Of a DNA stretch of 64,000 nucleotides, positions 59,601-62,221 are shown one piece after another (position 1 is the first letter of the stretch; each line of letters starts with the position of its first letter). The stretch is from Siphonodentalium dalli (Eukaryota > Mollusca > Scaphopoda > Gadilida > Siphonodentaliidae): contig CP136061.1 in NCBI GenBank assembly GCA_032622095.1, forward strand, positions 45,145,797 through 45,209,796. Reading direction: 5' to 3'. Position numbers and translations under genes: made by a program. The notes under the pieces were generated by a model. The model ran no database searches. It was not told the DNA's origin and was given only the letters and a program-made list of their open reading frames with translations.

Positions 59601-60311
59601 ATCCATATGAAACTATGGCCAAAAATTAGCACATGGCCAGCTTTGAAACAATAAGTTGATAGTGTTTGGGCAGATTTAAATATTTCATTACTATTCGACG
59701 CCTGTTTGGACAGAAATTTGCTGGGAAAAATAATTTATACTTGAGATTTGGCAAATGTTTTTTCTTGTCACTTATTTAATATAAATGAAAGATTATGACT
59801 GGTACTTGAAAAGTACTTAACCCTTCCATGACTGGAACTTCCTGAAATATTGCGAAAACCATTTGCCAATGTATTCTCTTGTATATGCGAGATTCCCATA
59901 GGTATATATAAGAGAATGCACTGGCACAAGATCTTTAGTGCTGCACCAGTGCAACTCCCGTCATGAAACGGTTATAAAGTACTTGAATTTGTTTGTCAAA
60001 AATAAGTGAGAACTGTGTCGATTGAAGGTTCCTGAGAAAACAGAGCTTGATGAACCAGAGCCAATGGTAGTGGCTGAACAGCCCGAAGAAAAGGTGCTGG
60101 AGCTGGAAATTAAGCCTGATATCCCAGATGAGCCAGAACCACTAGCAGAAGACCTAGTGGATGATTTTGAAGAACCAGAAGCTGTGAATGTCGAGGAAGA
60201 GAGTACTGAACCTATTAAAGCAGAGATTGAAGAGAAAATAGAGATTCTGGAGAAGAAAGAGCTCAAAGAGAGCCCAGAAAAGCCTGCCACCGAAAAGCCA
60301 AGGACAACAAG
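17463..60311 (+). CDS. KMT2E: KMT2E (MLL5)/SETD5-family PHD-SET chromatin protein, 5' part of gene
   Basis: Seventeen coding exons join into about 731 residues: 17535-17602, 19366-19453, 23028-23263, 31260-31399, 33234-33448, 34494-34532, 36100-36170, 37041-37134, 38091-38162, 38999-39105, 42254-42371, 51787-51896, 52541-52624, 53996-54185, 55050-55172, 57629-57784, 60028-60311. The PHD finger spans residues 113-155 (C113, C115, C127, C130, H135, C138, C152, C155). A Lys-rich linker lies around 185-250 and the SET domain around 340-465 (IEYTGK, RRSCTPN, FDY), followed by post-[24 protein letters not shown] starts near 586. In known KMT2E the PHD finger binds H3K4me3, while the SET domain lacks canonical methyltransferase residues and the protein is thought to act as a scaffold or reader. 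The RRSCTPN variant of the usual NH motif fits that. SETD5 has the SET and TREERKMEA parts, but the intact PHD and the MSI... N-terminus favour KMT2E; one invertebrate gene is probably co-orthologous to both. The C-terminus lies outside the window. Confidence 0.92.
19366..19453 (+). CDS. KMT2E: KMT2E-like exon 2
   Basis: The acceptor TTTTTTTGCAG and donor GTGAAG bound 29 full codons plus a split Asp codon. It encodes [12 protein letters not shown] and ends YGLPYQ, matching the conserved GLPYADHNYGA stretch of KMT2E that continues in the next exon. Leaves phase 0. Confidence 0.88.
19538..20012. mobile_element. 475-bp non-autonomous hAT element
   Basis: The termini are CAGGGTTCG at 19538 and GGACCCTG ending at 20012. 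A perfect 8-bp target duplication CTTTTGCA lies at 19530-19537 and 20013-20020. Inside, GGCAAAAAATATTTTCATTT occurs near both ends. It is in intron 2 and has no coding capacity. A diverged relative with TTAGCCAAATG repeats lies at about 47924-49275. Confidence 0.88.
20100..20480 (+). mobile_element. TTAA MITE family 1, copy A (two hairpins)
   Basis: TTAA at 20096-20099 and 20481-20484 flanks an element with termini CCCTTTACCCAACA and TGTTGGGTAAAGGG. The left part carries ACCGGCCACAACCGGCC and a unique 130-bp arm. Two long hairpins built on GCCAATGCATTCTCTTATAT, inverted relative to each other, surround an AT-rich centre. The TTAA duplication and CCCTTT ends are typical of piggyBac-related elements; the family assignment is inference. 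Confidence 0.85.
21325..21455. repeat. Hairpin repeat abutting a TTAA MITE
   Basis: A 131-bp foldback: AATGACTTGCAGATTGGGGT at the left pairs with ...GATCTGCAAGTCATT at the right, with a central ACAAAGTTTGTGTG...CACACTTTGTT stem. It stops one base before the TTAA of the next MITE. Confidence 0.8.
21461..21682 (+). mobile_element. TTAA MITE family 2, copy A (one hairpin)
   Basis: Flanked by TTAA at 21457-21460 and 21683-21686, with termini CCCTTTGAGTGCCAGG and CCTGGCACTCAAAGGG. The internal hairpin is the same sequence as in family 1 but has lost its loop (ATATATGCGATATATAAG). Intron 2. Confidence 0.85.
21968..22357 (+). mobile_element. MITE with AGAATGAGGTCCCC palindromes, copy 1
   Basis: The left end is GTGTGTCTGTCATTTGCAGA, with the complement near 22357. 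A palindrome around GATGCTAGCC built from GGTCCCCAGAGGGTGAATTT follows the left end, and one arm of it precedes the right end. Other copies are at about 32795-33114, 37624-37955 and 46072-46435, with a fragment at 50908-50947. No frame of interest is present. Confidence 0.8.
22460..22731. mobile_element. 272-bp Tc1/mariner-like MITE
   Basis: TA flanks both sides (22458-22459 and 22732-22733) of inverted ends CAGTAATGCCC...GGGCATTACTG. The arms stay complementary for most of the element (CCACAGCAGAATTATGGGT against its complement), so it is nearly a foldback. A fragment of the same arm is at about 38186-38222. Intron 2. Confidence 0.82.
23028..23263 (+). CDS. KMT2E: KMT2E-like exon 3: Pro-rich segment and first half of PHD
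   Basis: It encodes [18 protein letters not shown], an acidic Thr-rich spacer, and the first half of the PHD finger ([20 protein letters not shown]), the most diagnostic match in the window. The donor is GTTGGT, weaker than consensus. The codon AG|T spanning the junction gives the Ser of CCDKCSVWQH. The following 8-kb intron holds the hAT transposon. Confidence 0.95.
23290..23347 (+). repeat. Dispersed AGCTATTGCCATG repeat, left part split by the hAT element
   Basis: TAGCTCAACTTGAGCTATTG and GTCCGTTGTCCGTCC match the family seen at 57880 and 60340. The sequence resumes after the hAT element at 26016 with TGTCAACAATGTCTTTTAGT, so the transposon landed inside this older repeat. Confidence 0.75.
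23348..26015 (-). mobile_element. hAT transposon, 2668 bp, nearly intact
   Basis: Inverted ends TAGAGCTGAAACGGTT and AACCGTTTCAGCTCTA are flanked by a perfect 8-bp duplication ATTTGCTG (23340-23347 and 26016-26023). Subterminal AACCGGTTAAC motifs repeat at both ends. The transposase is read on the minus strand, opposite to the host gene, within intron 3. The length, duplication size and protein all fit the hAT superfamily, BED-finger (ZBED-like) branch. Confidence 0.93.
23542..25596 (-). pseudogene. BED-finger hAT transposase with one in-frame stop
   Basis: Starts [14 protein letters not shown] at 25596. The BED zinc finger is at residues 24-51 (C27, C30, H46, H51). Conserved hAT blocks follow: [28 protein letters not shown] and [12 protein letters not shown] at 24463-24465 interrupts the frame after LELSDDI, where relatives carry Trp. 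The same frame resumes ([18 protein letters not shown]) and continues to the dimerisation block [20 protein letters not shown] and [12 protein letters not shown]. The last 30 or so residues no longer resemble the usual hAT end, suggesting a late frameshift or erosion. The enzyme is therefore probably inactive, though a recently disabled copy. Confidence 0.9.
26024..27290 (+). repeat. Dispersed repeats including a GGGGGGTATAC-headed block
   Basis: 26024-26450 continues the AGCTATTGCCATG family (GGGTGACCTCTAGAT, GGGAGCCAT). 26520-27290 begins with a small hairpin ATACCCCCCCGC...GGGGGGGGTATAC, then GTCCGTCC, then about three units of roughly 145 bp containing TTTTTCGACTTAGAATTTTT and TGCACCTGCGATTATGA. 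Apparent open frames here are repeat-derived. Confidence 0.7.
27592..27926 (+). mobile_element. TTAA MITE family 1, copy B, right hairpin half lost
   Basis: TTAA at 27588-27591 and 27927-27930; ends CCCTTTACCCAACA and TGTTGGGTAAAGGG. The left hairpin is complete. The right one stops at its loop (GCGAGGCGACCTAG) and jumps to the terminal region, a deletion with one end at the palindrome centre. Intron 3. Confidence 0.85.
28178..30887. mobile_element. Pogo/Tigger-like 2.7-kb element without transposase
   Basis: TA flanks ends CAGTGAAAACTGTAAT (28178) and the complement of CAGTGAAACCTGTTAT (30887). GGCCACC-type subterminal motifs follow at the left (28196-28290) and GGTGGTCC at the right. CAGTGAAACCTGT ends with a TA target are typical of pogo/Tigger elements. 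No transposase frame is recognised. A second element is nested inside at about 28573-29937. Confidence 0.75.
28573..29937. mobile_element. Nested element with GGCC-AAAA and CTTTGTTTCCGCTAAC ends
   Basis: The left end TAAGGCCAAACAAATAATAC then CTTTGTTTCCGCTAAC is mirrored at the right by GTTAGCGGAAACAAAG and TTTTAGGCCTAA. GGTAGGTAGGTAGG (left) and GGGTCGGTCGGG (right) lie just inside. No coding capacity. Similar TTAGGCC ends occur at 31954-32637 and 35640-35672. Boundaries are approximate. Confidence 0.65.
31260..31399 (+). CDS. KMT2E: KMT2E-like exon 4: second half of PHD
   Basis: The acceptor TTTGTTTGCAG and donor GTGAGT bound [20 protein letters not shown] and [18 protein letters not shown]. 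This completes the Zn-binding set (His135, Cys138, Cys152, Cys155) and the aromatic Trp133 that in KMT2E contacts methylated H3K4. A TTAA MITE begins 12 bp downstream of the donor. Confidence 0.95.
31416..31614 (+). mobile_element. TTAA MITE family 4
   Basis: TTAA at 31412-31415 and 31615-31618 flanks ends CCTTTTCTGTGCTAAA and TTTAGTATAGAAAGGG. An internal hairpin spans 31523-31591 (GTAGGAAATGTTCAGATAAT and its complement). It differs in sequence from the shared hairpin of the other families. The first TTAA begins 13 bases after exon 4 ends. Confidence 0.8.
31954..32637. mobile_element. A-rich MITE with AAGGCC...GGCCTAA ends
   Basis: AAGGCCAAAAAAAAAAAAGG followed by TTTTGGTTCTCAGGCA at the left is the complement of TGCCCGAGAACCAAAACACT plus TTTTTGGCCTAAA at the right. 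It is non-coding, lies in intron 4, and is related at its tips to the element at 28573-29937. Confidence 0.7.
32795..33114 (-). mobile_element. AGAATGAGGTCCCC MITE, copy 2, with a small insertion
   Basis: Reversed relative to copy 1. The palindrome arms at 32910-32947 and about 33065-33105 are separated by a 110-bp insert (about 32949-33058) with ends AGCCCTCGAAATTAGG and CTAATTGCAAGGGCTG, itself hAT-like in its tips. It sits in intron 4, ending about 120 bp before exon 5. Confidence 0.7.
33234..33448 (+). CDS. KMT2E: KMT2E-like exon 5: Ser/Asp then Lys-rich linker
   Basis: It opens with [18 protein letters not shown], comparable to the SDGDTSATESGDEV stretch of KMT2E, and continues into a highly basic run ([14 protein letters not shown]) that probably serves as a nuclear localisation signal. 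The acceptor GTTTTTCAG is good; the donor is GTATTT. Phase 0 at the end. Confidence 0.88.
34009..34390 (+). mobile_element. TTAA MITE family 1, copy C
   Basis: TTAA at 34005-34008 and 34391-34394. Both hairpins are intact (34161-34229 and about 34296-34364) with CGACC/GGTCG at their tips. It lies in intron 5, about 100 bp before the exon 6 microexon. Confidence 0.88.
34494..34532 (+). CDS. KMT2E: KMT2E-like exon 6, 39-nt microexon
   Basis: Thirteen codons ([13 protein letters not shown]) lie between acceptor TTCAATTTCAG and donor GTAAAT. Both ends are in phase 0, so it could be skipped without breaking the frame. A TTAA MITE ends about 100 bp upstream at 34390. Confidence 0.75.
34820..34890. 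mobile_element. Small inverted-repeat element beginning at TTAA
   Basis: TTAA at 34816-34819 precedes CACGTTCACTGCCGAC, whose complement GTCGGCAGTGAACGT closes at about 34890. The right flank is ATTC rather than TTAA, so either the duplication has mutated or this is a degraded relative. Confidence 0.5.
36100..36170 (+). CDS. KMT2E: KMT2E-like exon 7
   Basis: [20 protein letters not shown] is encoded between acceptor TTTTCTTACAG and donor GTATGT. It ends in phase 2, matching exon 8 (shared Gly codon). It belongs to the poorly conserved linker between PHD and SET; support is splice sites and phase rather than homology. Confidence 0.75.
36573..36964 (-). mobile_element. TTAA MITE family 1, copy D (reverse orientation)
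   Basis: TTAA at 36569-36572 and 36965-36968. The ACCGGCC-rich arm is on the right. Hairpins lie at about 36598-36666 and 36748-36816. It is in intron 7 and ends 76 bp before exon 8. Confidence 0.88.
37041..37134 (+). CDS. KMT2E: KMT2E-like exon 8
   Basis: It encodes [20 protein letters not shown] and [11 protein letters not shown]. The YSPEVRQIL part resembles the YSEGVQREAQ segment before the SET domain in KMT2E. The donor GTAAGT is perfect. A TTAA MITE ends 76 bp upstream (36964) and another starts at the TTAA immediately after the sixth donor base (37141). Confidence 0.85.
37145..37364 (-). mobile_element. TTAA MITE family 2, copy B, at a splice donor
   Basis: TTAA at 37141-37144 follows directly after the exon 8 donor GTAAGT (37135-37140); the second TTAA is 37365-37368. 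Ends are CCCTTTGAGTGCCAGG and CCTGGCACTCAAAGGG type. It carries one hairpin with mutated lower strand (CGCATCACATATATAAG). Confidence 0.88.
37624..37955. mobile_element. AGAATGAGGTCCCC MITE, copy 3
   Basis: Ends GTGCCTGTCATTTGCA (left) and TGCAAATGACAGGC (right, to about 37953), with GGTCCCCAGAGGG palindrome arms near both. It lies in intron 8, ending about 135 bp before exon 9. Confidence 0.75.
38091..38162 (+). CDS. KMT2E: KMT2E-like exon 9
   Basis: Twenty-four codons ([20 protein letters not shown]...) in phase 0 at both ends, between acceptor CTTTCATTACAG and donor GTGGGT. It leads into the SET domain. Confidence 0.8.
38678..38750 (+). mobile_element. Truncated SINE tail
   Basis: GGGGTAATAATGTAAGCGCT and the following TACACCTGGGATTAAGC match the 3' part of the SINE at 15790-15860, including a short ATT-rich end. 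The 5' pol III boxes are missing. Confidence 0.75.
38999..39105 (+). CDS. KMT2E: KMT2E-like exon 10: start of SET domain
   Basis: It encodes [20 protein letters not shown] and [15 protein letters not shown], aligning with the IIEYRGKFMLREQFE block of KMT2E. The usual SET GxG cofactor motif is not evident here, as in the vertebrate relatives. Donor GTAAGT, phase 2. The Tigger-like element lies 375 bp into the following intron. Confidence 0.93.
39481..41848 (-). mobile_element. Tigger-like transposon with internal deletion, 2368 bp
   Basis: TA (39479-39480, 41849-41850) flanks ends CAGTCGATTTCGC and the complement of CAGTCAATTTCAG, followed on both sides by TTGCATA-type sequence. CAGT ends with a TA duplication fit pogo/Tigger. 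The minus strand encodes the N- and C-terminal parts of a Tigger-type transposase only. It also contains a perfect 56-bp tandem duplication (39843-39954) and an about 77-bp one (41186-41345). Intron 10. Confidence 0.85.
40201..40690 (-). pseudogene. Tigger/pogo transposase remnant: DNA-binding head and tail, no DDE core
   Basis: From 40690 the frame [20 protein letters not shown] and [20 protein letters not shown] is a CENP-B/pipsqueak-type helix-turn-helix. It drifts out of frame after [11 protein letters not shown]. An overlapping frame (from 40542) resumes with [20 protein letters not shown], the C-terminal block of Tigger-like proteins, and an acidic tail. The several hundred residues of the DDE catalytic domain are missing, so this cannot catalyse transposition, though a short DNA-binding peptide could be made. 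Confidence 0.85.
41873..41893. mobile_element. Relic end of a TTAA element
   Basis: GGCTTGGCACTGAAAGGGTTAA resembles the family 2 terminus (GGCACTCAAAGGGTTAA) and lies 25 bp right of the Tigger-like element. No matching left end was found. Confidence 0.4.
42254..42371 (+). CDS. KMT2E: KMT2E-like exon 11: SET core with RRSCTPN
   Basis: It encodes [20 protein letters not shown] and [19 protein letters not shown], matching PYPFVLFYSKF...ARFIRRSCTPNAE of KMT2E. In active SET enzymes this position carries an NH motif before PN; here it is SC, which suggests no canonical catalysis. Acceptor TTTCTTTCAG, donor GTAAGT. The next intron is 9.4 kb and repeat-filled. Confidence 0.95.
42513..42720 (+). 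mobile_element. TTAA MITE family 2, copy C
   Basis: TTAA at 42509-42512 and 42721-42724. The left terminus is eroded (ACCTTTTAGTGCCAGG) and the right is intact (CCTGGCACTCAAAGGG). One complete hairpin lies at about 42605-42673. It begins about 140 bp after the exon 11 donor. Confidence 0.85.
42787..44340 (+). repeat. GTCC-type dispersed repeat, interrupted
   Basis: It opens with a hairpin (ATGTGTACC...GGTACACAT, 42790-42818), then GTCCGTCC runs, then units containing TTTATGATGACACA and TCACCTGTATAGTTTTTGGT. The unit at 42965 is split by the hAT-like insertion 42986-44108 and resumes afterwards; another unit follows at 44265. Confidence 0.7.
42986..44108. mobile_element. hAT-like element with GGGCTAT...CCCGCC termini
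   Basis: The ends CAGGGCTGGCGATCT and AGATTTCCAGGCCTG are inverted, flanked by CTCACC on both sides (42980-42985, 44109-44114), possibly the remains of an 8-bp duplication. Both tips carry stacked GC-rich foldbacks: GGAGGGCTATTAATAGCCC on the left, GGCGGGCT units on the right. No transposase frame was found. Confidence 0.65.
44341..45270. other. Intron 11 filler, diverged repeat
   Basis: Diverged GTCC-family phrases appear here (ATCCGATGTATC, GGATTTTGGTAT), and nothing else is recognised. Confidence 0.45.
45271..45660 (+). repeat. AGCTCAC...GTCCGTCC repeat, copy 2
   Basis: TAGCTCACCTGAGACGAAGT is followed by (GTCC)n and CAAATGAGGACACTGGGTCA, parallel to the copy at 158-700. It ends in an A-rich tract. 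A shorter third copy starts at 51393. Confidence 0.7.
46072..46435 (+). mobile_element. AGAATGAGGTCCCC MITE, copy 4
   Basis: Begins GTGTGTCTGACATTTGCAGA with a full palindrome around GTGGGCTAGCATCAC; the right arm at about 46382-46430 lacks the terminal CAAATGACAG. Followed by more GTCC-family phrases. Intron 11. Confidence 0.7.
47924..49275. mobile_element. Diverged non-autonomous hAT relative
   Basis: The left end CAGTGTTCACGCTGGACC carries repeated TTTAGCCAAATG motifs. The right end has the inverse (TTAGCCAAATGAAATTTTTA...CAGCGTGAAG). The motifs match the 475-bp element at 19538. The interior holds a run of 26 G (48212-48237). The target duplication is not clear, so the right boundary is approximate. 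Confidence 0.6.
49410..49710 (+). mobile_element. Full-length tRNA-derived SINE
   Basis: A pol III A box (TGGCTCAATCGGTTAGG) near 49419 and a B box (GGGTTCAAATCC) near 49480 are followed by a conserved body and the tail AATCAATCAATC. A perfect 12-bp duplication TAATGAAAATTA flanks it (49398-49409, 49711-49722). The intact duplication implies a fairly recent insertion. A truncated relative begins at about 56496. Intron 11. Confidence 0.92.
50908..50947 (-). mobile_element. Fragment of the AGAATGAGGTCCCC MITE
   Basis: CACCCTCTGGGGACCTCATT and CTGCAAATGACAGACACAC match one terminal arm of the family; nothing else of it remains. Confidence 0.75.
51787..51896 (+). CDS. KMT2E: KMT2E-like exon 12: end of SET domain
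   Basis: [20 protein letters not shown] and [16 protein letters not shown] match the IPKGTEITIAFDFDY block. Acceptor TCTGTTTACAG, donor GTGAGT. It ends in phase 2 within a Cys codon (TG|C) completed in exon 13. Confidence 0.95.
52541..52624 (+). CDS. KMT2E: KMT2E-like exon 13: post-SET cysteines
   Basis: It encodes [20 protein letters not shown], aligning with CKYKVDCACLKENPEC. These cysteines form the post-SET Zn site in relatives. Acceptor GATTTTATTTCAG; the donor GTTTGT is weak. Phase 2 at the end. The intron that follows contains the 67-bp minisatellite. Confidence 0.93.
52790..53575. repeat. 67-bp minisatellite, about 12 copies
   Basis: Units of 60-70 bp share GGCGCTCGTATATAGGTAGT, ACCCACCCACCACCCCATCC and GCCACCCATAGTATCTTATG. 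The copies differ by short indels and substitutions. Long minus-strand frames (52684-53296) arise only because many units are near a multiple of three. Intron 13. Confidence 0.92.
53996..54185 (+). CDS. KMT2E: KMT2E-like exon 14: Ser/Pro/Lys-rich linker
   Basis: It opens with the split Arg codon, then [20 protein letters not shown], followed by repeated SPVK motifs ([14 protein letters not shown]), typical of disordered proline-directed phosphorylation sites. Acceptor TAACCTTTTTAG, donor GTGAGT, phase 0. The open frame extends 5' into the intron; the true start is set by phase and the acceptor. Confidence 0.85.
55050..55172 (+). CDS. KMT2E: KMT2E-like exon 15
   Basis: Forty-one codons, [20 protein letters not shown] onward to ESDAHKKM, between acceptor CTCTATTCTAG and donor GTAACC. 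Phase 0 on both sides. The final KM joins exon 16 to rebuild the [11 protein letters not shown] motif found in KMT2E and SETD5, which confirms the junction. Confidence 0.88.
55569..56200 (+). repeat. GGGGGTATAC-headed dispersed repeat
   Basis: A hairpin TATACCCCCACCCC...ATGGGGGTATAC starts it, followed by CTGTCCGTC runs and two or three units with GATATCTCC and CAATGAAATTTGGTATGG. Related blocks lie at 26520-27290 and 58912-59580. Intron 15. Confidence 0.7.
56496..56612 (+). mobile_element. Truncated SINE
   Basis: GGGGCCTCGGTGGCTCAGTA and GGGTTCAAATCCACAT match the first 110 bp of the SINE at 49410. It then passes abruptly into the repeat block at 56613. Confidence 0.8.
56613..57490 (+). repeat. 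161-bp tandem repeat block
   Basis: After a foldback of AAAACTCGAC and its complement near 56618-56665, about 3.5 units of 161 bp follow, containing AACCGATTTCAACAATATTT and ATGGGTCTTAGTTTGTCTAT. The block ends near a second AAAAACTCGACAAAA. Minus-strand frames offset by exactly 161 bases are repeat artefacts. Exon 16 begins about 140 bp later. Confidence 0.82.
57629..57784 (+). CDS. KMT2E: KMT2E-like exon 16: [10 protein letters not shown] coiled segment
   Basis: [20 protein letters not shown] is strongly conserved with the post-SET helical segment of KMT2E ([20 protein letters not shown]). A basic and then acidic stretch follows ([17 protein letters not shown]). Acceptor CATTTTGTCAG, donor GTAAGT, phase 0. 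It is preceded by a 161-bp tandem repeat block. Confidence 0.93.
57880..58760 (+). repeat. Dispersed AGCTATTGCCATG repeat, intron 16
   Basis: Starts TTTTAGCTCAATTTGAAAAA, then CAGCTATTGCCATGGGT, and three diverged units with GGGAGCCAT, CATGGCCGCCAGCAGCCATC and CAAACTTCATATGGATCT. A copy follows in the next intron (60335-60900), and another flanks the hAT element at 23290 and 26024. Confidence 0.75.
58912..59580 (+). repeat. GGGGGTATAC-headed dispersed repeat, intron 16
   Basis: TATACCCCCACTTTCGAAGG and GGGGGTATACTGG form the head hairpin; about three units with AACCGATTTCAATAATTTTT follow; it ends GGTGGGGGTATGCCAGCACG with CACACCTCTCGTT. Confidence 0.72.
59821..59971 (+). mobile_element. TTAA MITE family 3 carrying the shared hairpin
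   Basis: TTAA at 59817-59820 precedes CCCTTCCATGACTGGAA. The right end CTCCCGTCATGAAACGG is followed by TTAT. The hairpin at 59865-59925 (GCCAATGTATTCTCTTGTAT ... AGAGAATGCACTGGC) is the family 1 and 2 hairpin in diverged form. It ends 56 bp before exon 17. Confidence 0.72.
60028..60311 (+). CDS. KMT2E: KMT2E-like exon 17: acidic linker
   Basis: An open frame of 94 codons plus 2 bases, rich in Glu and Pro ([20 protein letters not shown] onward), ends KPRTTR at donor GTAATT. The acceptor ATTGAAG has no good pyrimidine tract, so the exact start is the least certain in the gene; upstream alternatives run into TGA. A TTAA MITE ends 56 bp before it. No family motif identifies it; codon bias, phase and position do. 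Confidence 0.75.
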
Positions 60312-60334
60312 GTAATTTATCCATTTATTAACTA

Positions 60335-60980
60335 GTTTGAGCTATTGCCATGGGTTGGTGTCCGTCCATCAACAATTTCCTTTAGCACACTCTATTACAG
60401 ATCTCATCTCTCATCCGATTGACCCCTAACTTCCTATGGATATTGGGGGGGTGACCACAAGATGGGAGCCATCAATTTTACTGTGAAATTCTTTTAAAAA
60501 CATGGTCGTCGGCACTCAGCAACCATCTTGGATTTGAAATTTGAATCCATCGGCACACTGCAGGCCGCATTTATTATAATTTTTTTTTGAAAATTTACAT
60601 GCATGTTTGAGGTTCAAATGAAAAAAATAGCCGCTGATGGCCATCTTTGATTTTACTCTTTGCATGACTAAATCATTTGGAACACCCTACAGACCACATC
60701 CCTGATCCAATCGTCACCAAACTTCATATGGATCTTCTGGGAGACAACAAGCTGGGAGCCATCAAATTTTTCCAAATTTATTTGAAAAAAACATGGCTAC
60801 CGGCAGCCATCTTGGATTTTACTCTTTGCATCACTGAATAATTTGGCATGCCATTTTGCCAACATTTTTCATCCAATTTATCCCAATCTTCCTATGGCTT
60901 TTCAGGTTGACCTCTTGTATTACTTGAACATTTAAGATTTCCTCATTATTACATCATTGACTGTAATCTATGACATACCC
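60335..60980 (+). repeat. Dispersed AGCTATTGCCATG repeat after exon 17
   Basis: GAGCTATTGCCATGGGTTGG, then the same sequence of phrases as at 57880 (AGCACACTCTATTACAG, GGGAGCCATC, CAGCAACCATCTTGGA). It starts about 24 bp after the exon 17 donor. Confidence 0.72.
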
Positions 60981-61407
60981 TATCCAAGTTGAATCTCAAA
61001 CATGCAAGAACAAGTAAGCATTTTCCTATTCTGTATCCTGGATGGCAACTGTGAATGCATGTGAGTTGTGGAGAAACTTGATTTGTTTCTTATAAACAAT
61101 TGATTTATACAGACAATTGGCATAAATTATTTCTATTCTCTTTACAGCATCTGATTTATACATATGTCATTTAAAATCAACTGATATATTTCCGGAGTTA
61201 ATGGCAAAAAAACGTTTTAAAATTCTGTTGCATTCTAAAAAACCAGCATGCTTTGATTCAATACATATGTACAAATGGACCTATTTTGACACAGTGAATC
61301 ACACAACTTCAACTGTGTGGTGTGCTATATTTCATATGCGAAATGGCATGTTCCTTGGTCAAAGTAGCATTTATTTGATATTGTGTTGAATGAATTGTAA
61401 GATAACT

Positions 61408-61506
61408 TGGTTATCACCACCCTGTAGGTTCCTGAGATTGCTATCAAAGATAAGGTAACTCCACTTGGATACAGATCTCGGAAATCCACATGGTGGTGAT
61501 AACCTA
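61408..61506. repeat. About 98-bp foldback
   Basis: TTGGTTATCACCACC at the left pairs with GGTGGTGATAACCTA at the right, and complementarity continues inward (GAGATTGCTATC against GATACAGATCTC). It contains an acceptor-like CCCTGTAG but no supported exon. Confidence 0.75.
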
Positions 61507-61526
61507 TATTTATTTCAGGCATATTT

Positions 61527-61823
61527 GTTAAAACATTAAAAATTATAAAATTGTTAAAGAATGTAAGAAAAAATGGTAAAAAGTGTTAAAAACAGATTTT
61601 TTTAGGCCAATGCATTCTCTTATATATGCGAGGCGACCTATGGTCGACTTGCATATATAAGAGAATGCATTGGCACAGGGCATAACTGTAACTATCACAA
61701 TGTGGTCAAGGAGCCGGTTCCAATGATATCCATATTTGTATGGTTCTATTGAGACAGACCGAAGATATTTTAGGCTGTTGAAGCTTTATTTGGCCGGTTG
61801 TGGCCGGTTTGTTGGGTAAAGGG
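61527..61823 (-). mobile_element. TTAA MITE family 1, copy E, truncated
   Basis: Reverse orientation. One hairpin (about 61604-61672) and the ACCGGCC-rich arm end at GGGTAAAGGG before TTAA 61824-61827. The other hairpin and terminus are missing; the element starts in the AT-rich centre near 61527. Confidence 0.8.
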
Positions 61824-61916
61824 TTAAGTAAACTCTTATCTAAATCATTTGTTTGTTCAATTAATAGAAACCCTTCTGCACTTGTATTATATTTCGTCTG
61901 CTTATATTACCGTAAC

Positions 61917-61976
61917 AGCCCTCGAAATGAATAATAGACCATTCTAATATATACTTTTATAACTGAATGGGAGAAT
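61917..61976 (-). repeat. Fragment matching the family 4 MITE interior
   Basis: The complement of this stretch (CTCCCATTCAGTTATAAAAG, TTAGAATGGTCTATT) matches 31438-31485 inside the family 4 element with about two differences per 30 bases. Confidence 0.7.
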
Positions 61977-62221
61977 CTATTTAATAAGGAATCGGCTTCC
62001 CTTTCCCAAATTTTAATCTTAATAAAGAATTGGTTAATATTACACAAAAATGATAAATATTGTTATTGTTAAATGAGGTAAATTTCAACTAGCTGTGGCC
62101 AAGCAACAGTCTTCAGGGTGTGCAATGGTCATAGAAGGAAATAATGGTGTGAACGCTTGGATTAATATCACACTTTTTTGTCTTGTGAGATTAGGCTTCT
62201 GCAAATCAAAATTTATTTGTT

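Noticed and set aside
61429-61455. A 27-nt mini-exon (CCCTGTAG before, GTAACT after) that begins GTTCCTGAG like exon 17
   Set aside because: It lies inside a 98-bp foldback, is in the wrong phase to continue the protein sensibly, and the similarity to exon 17 is only 9 bases.
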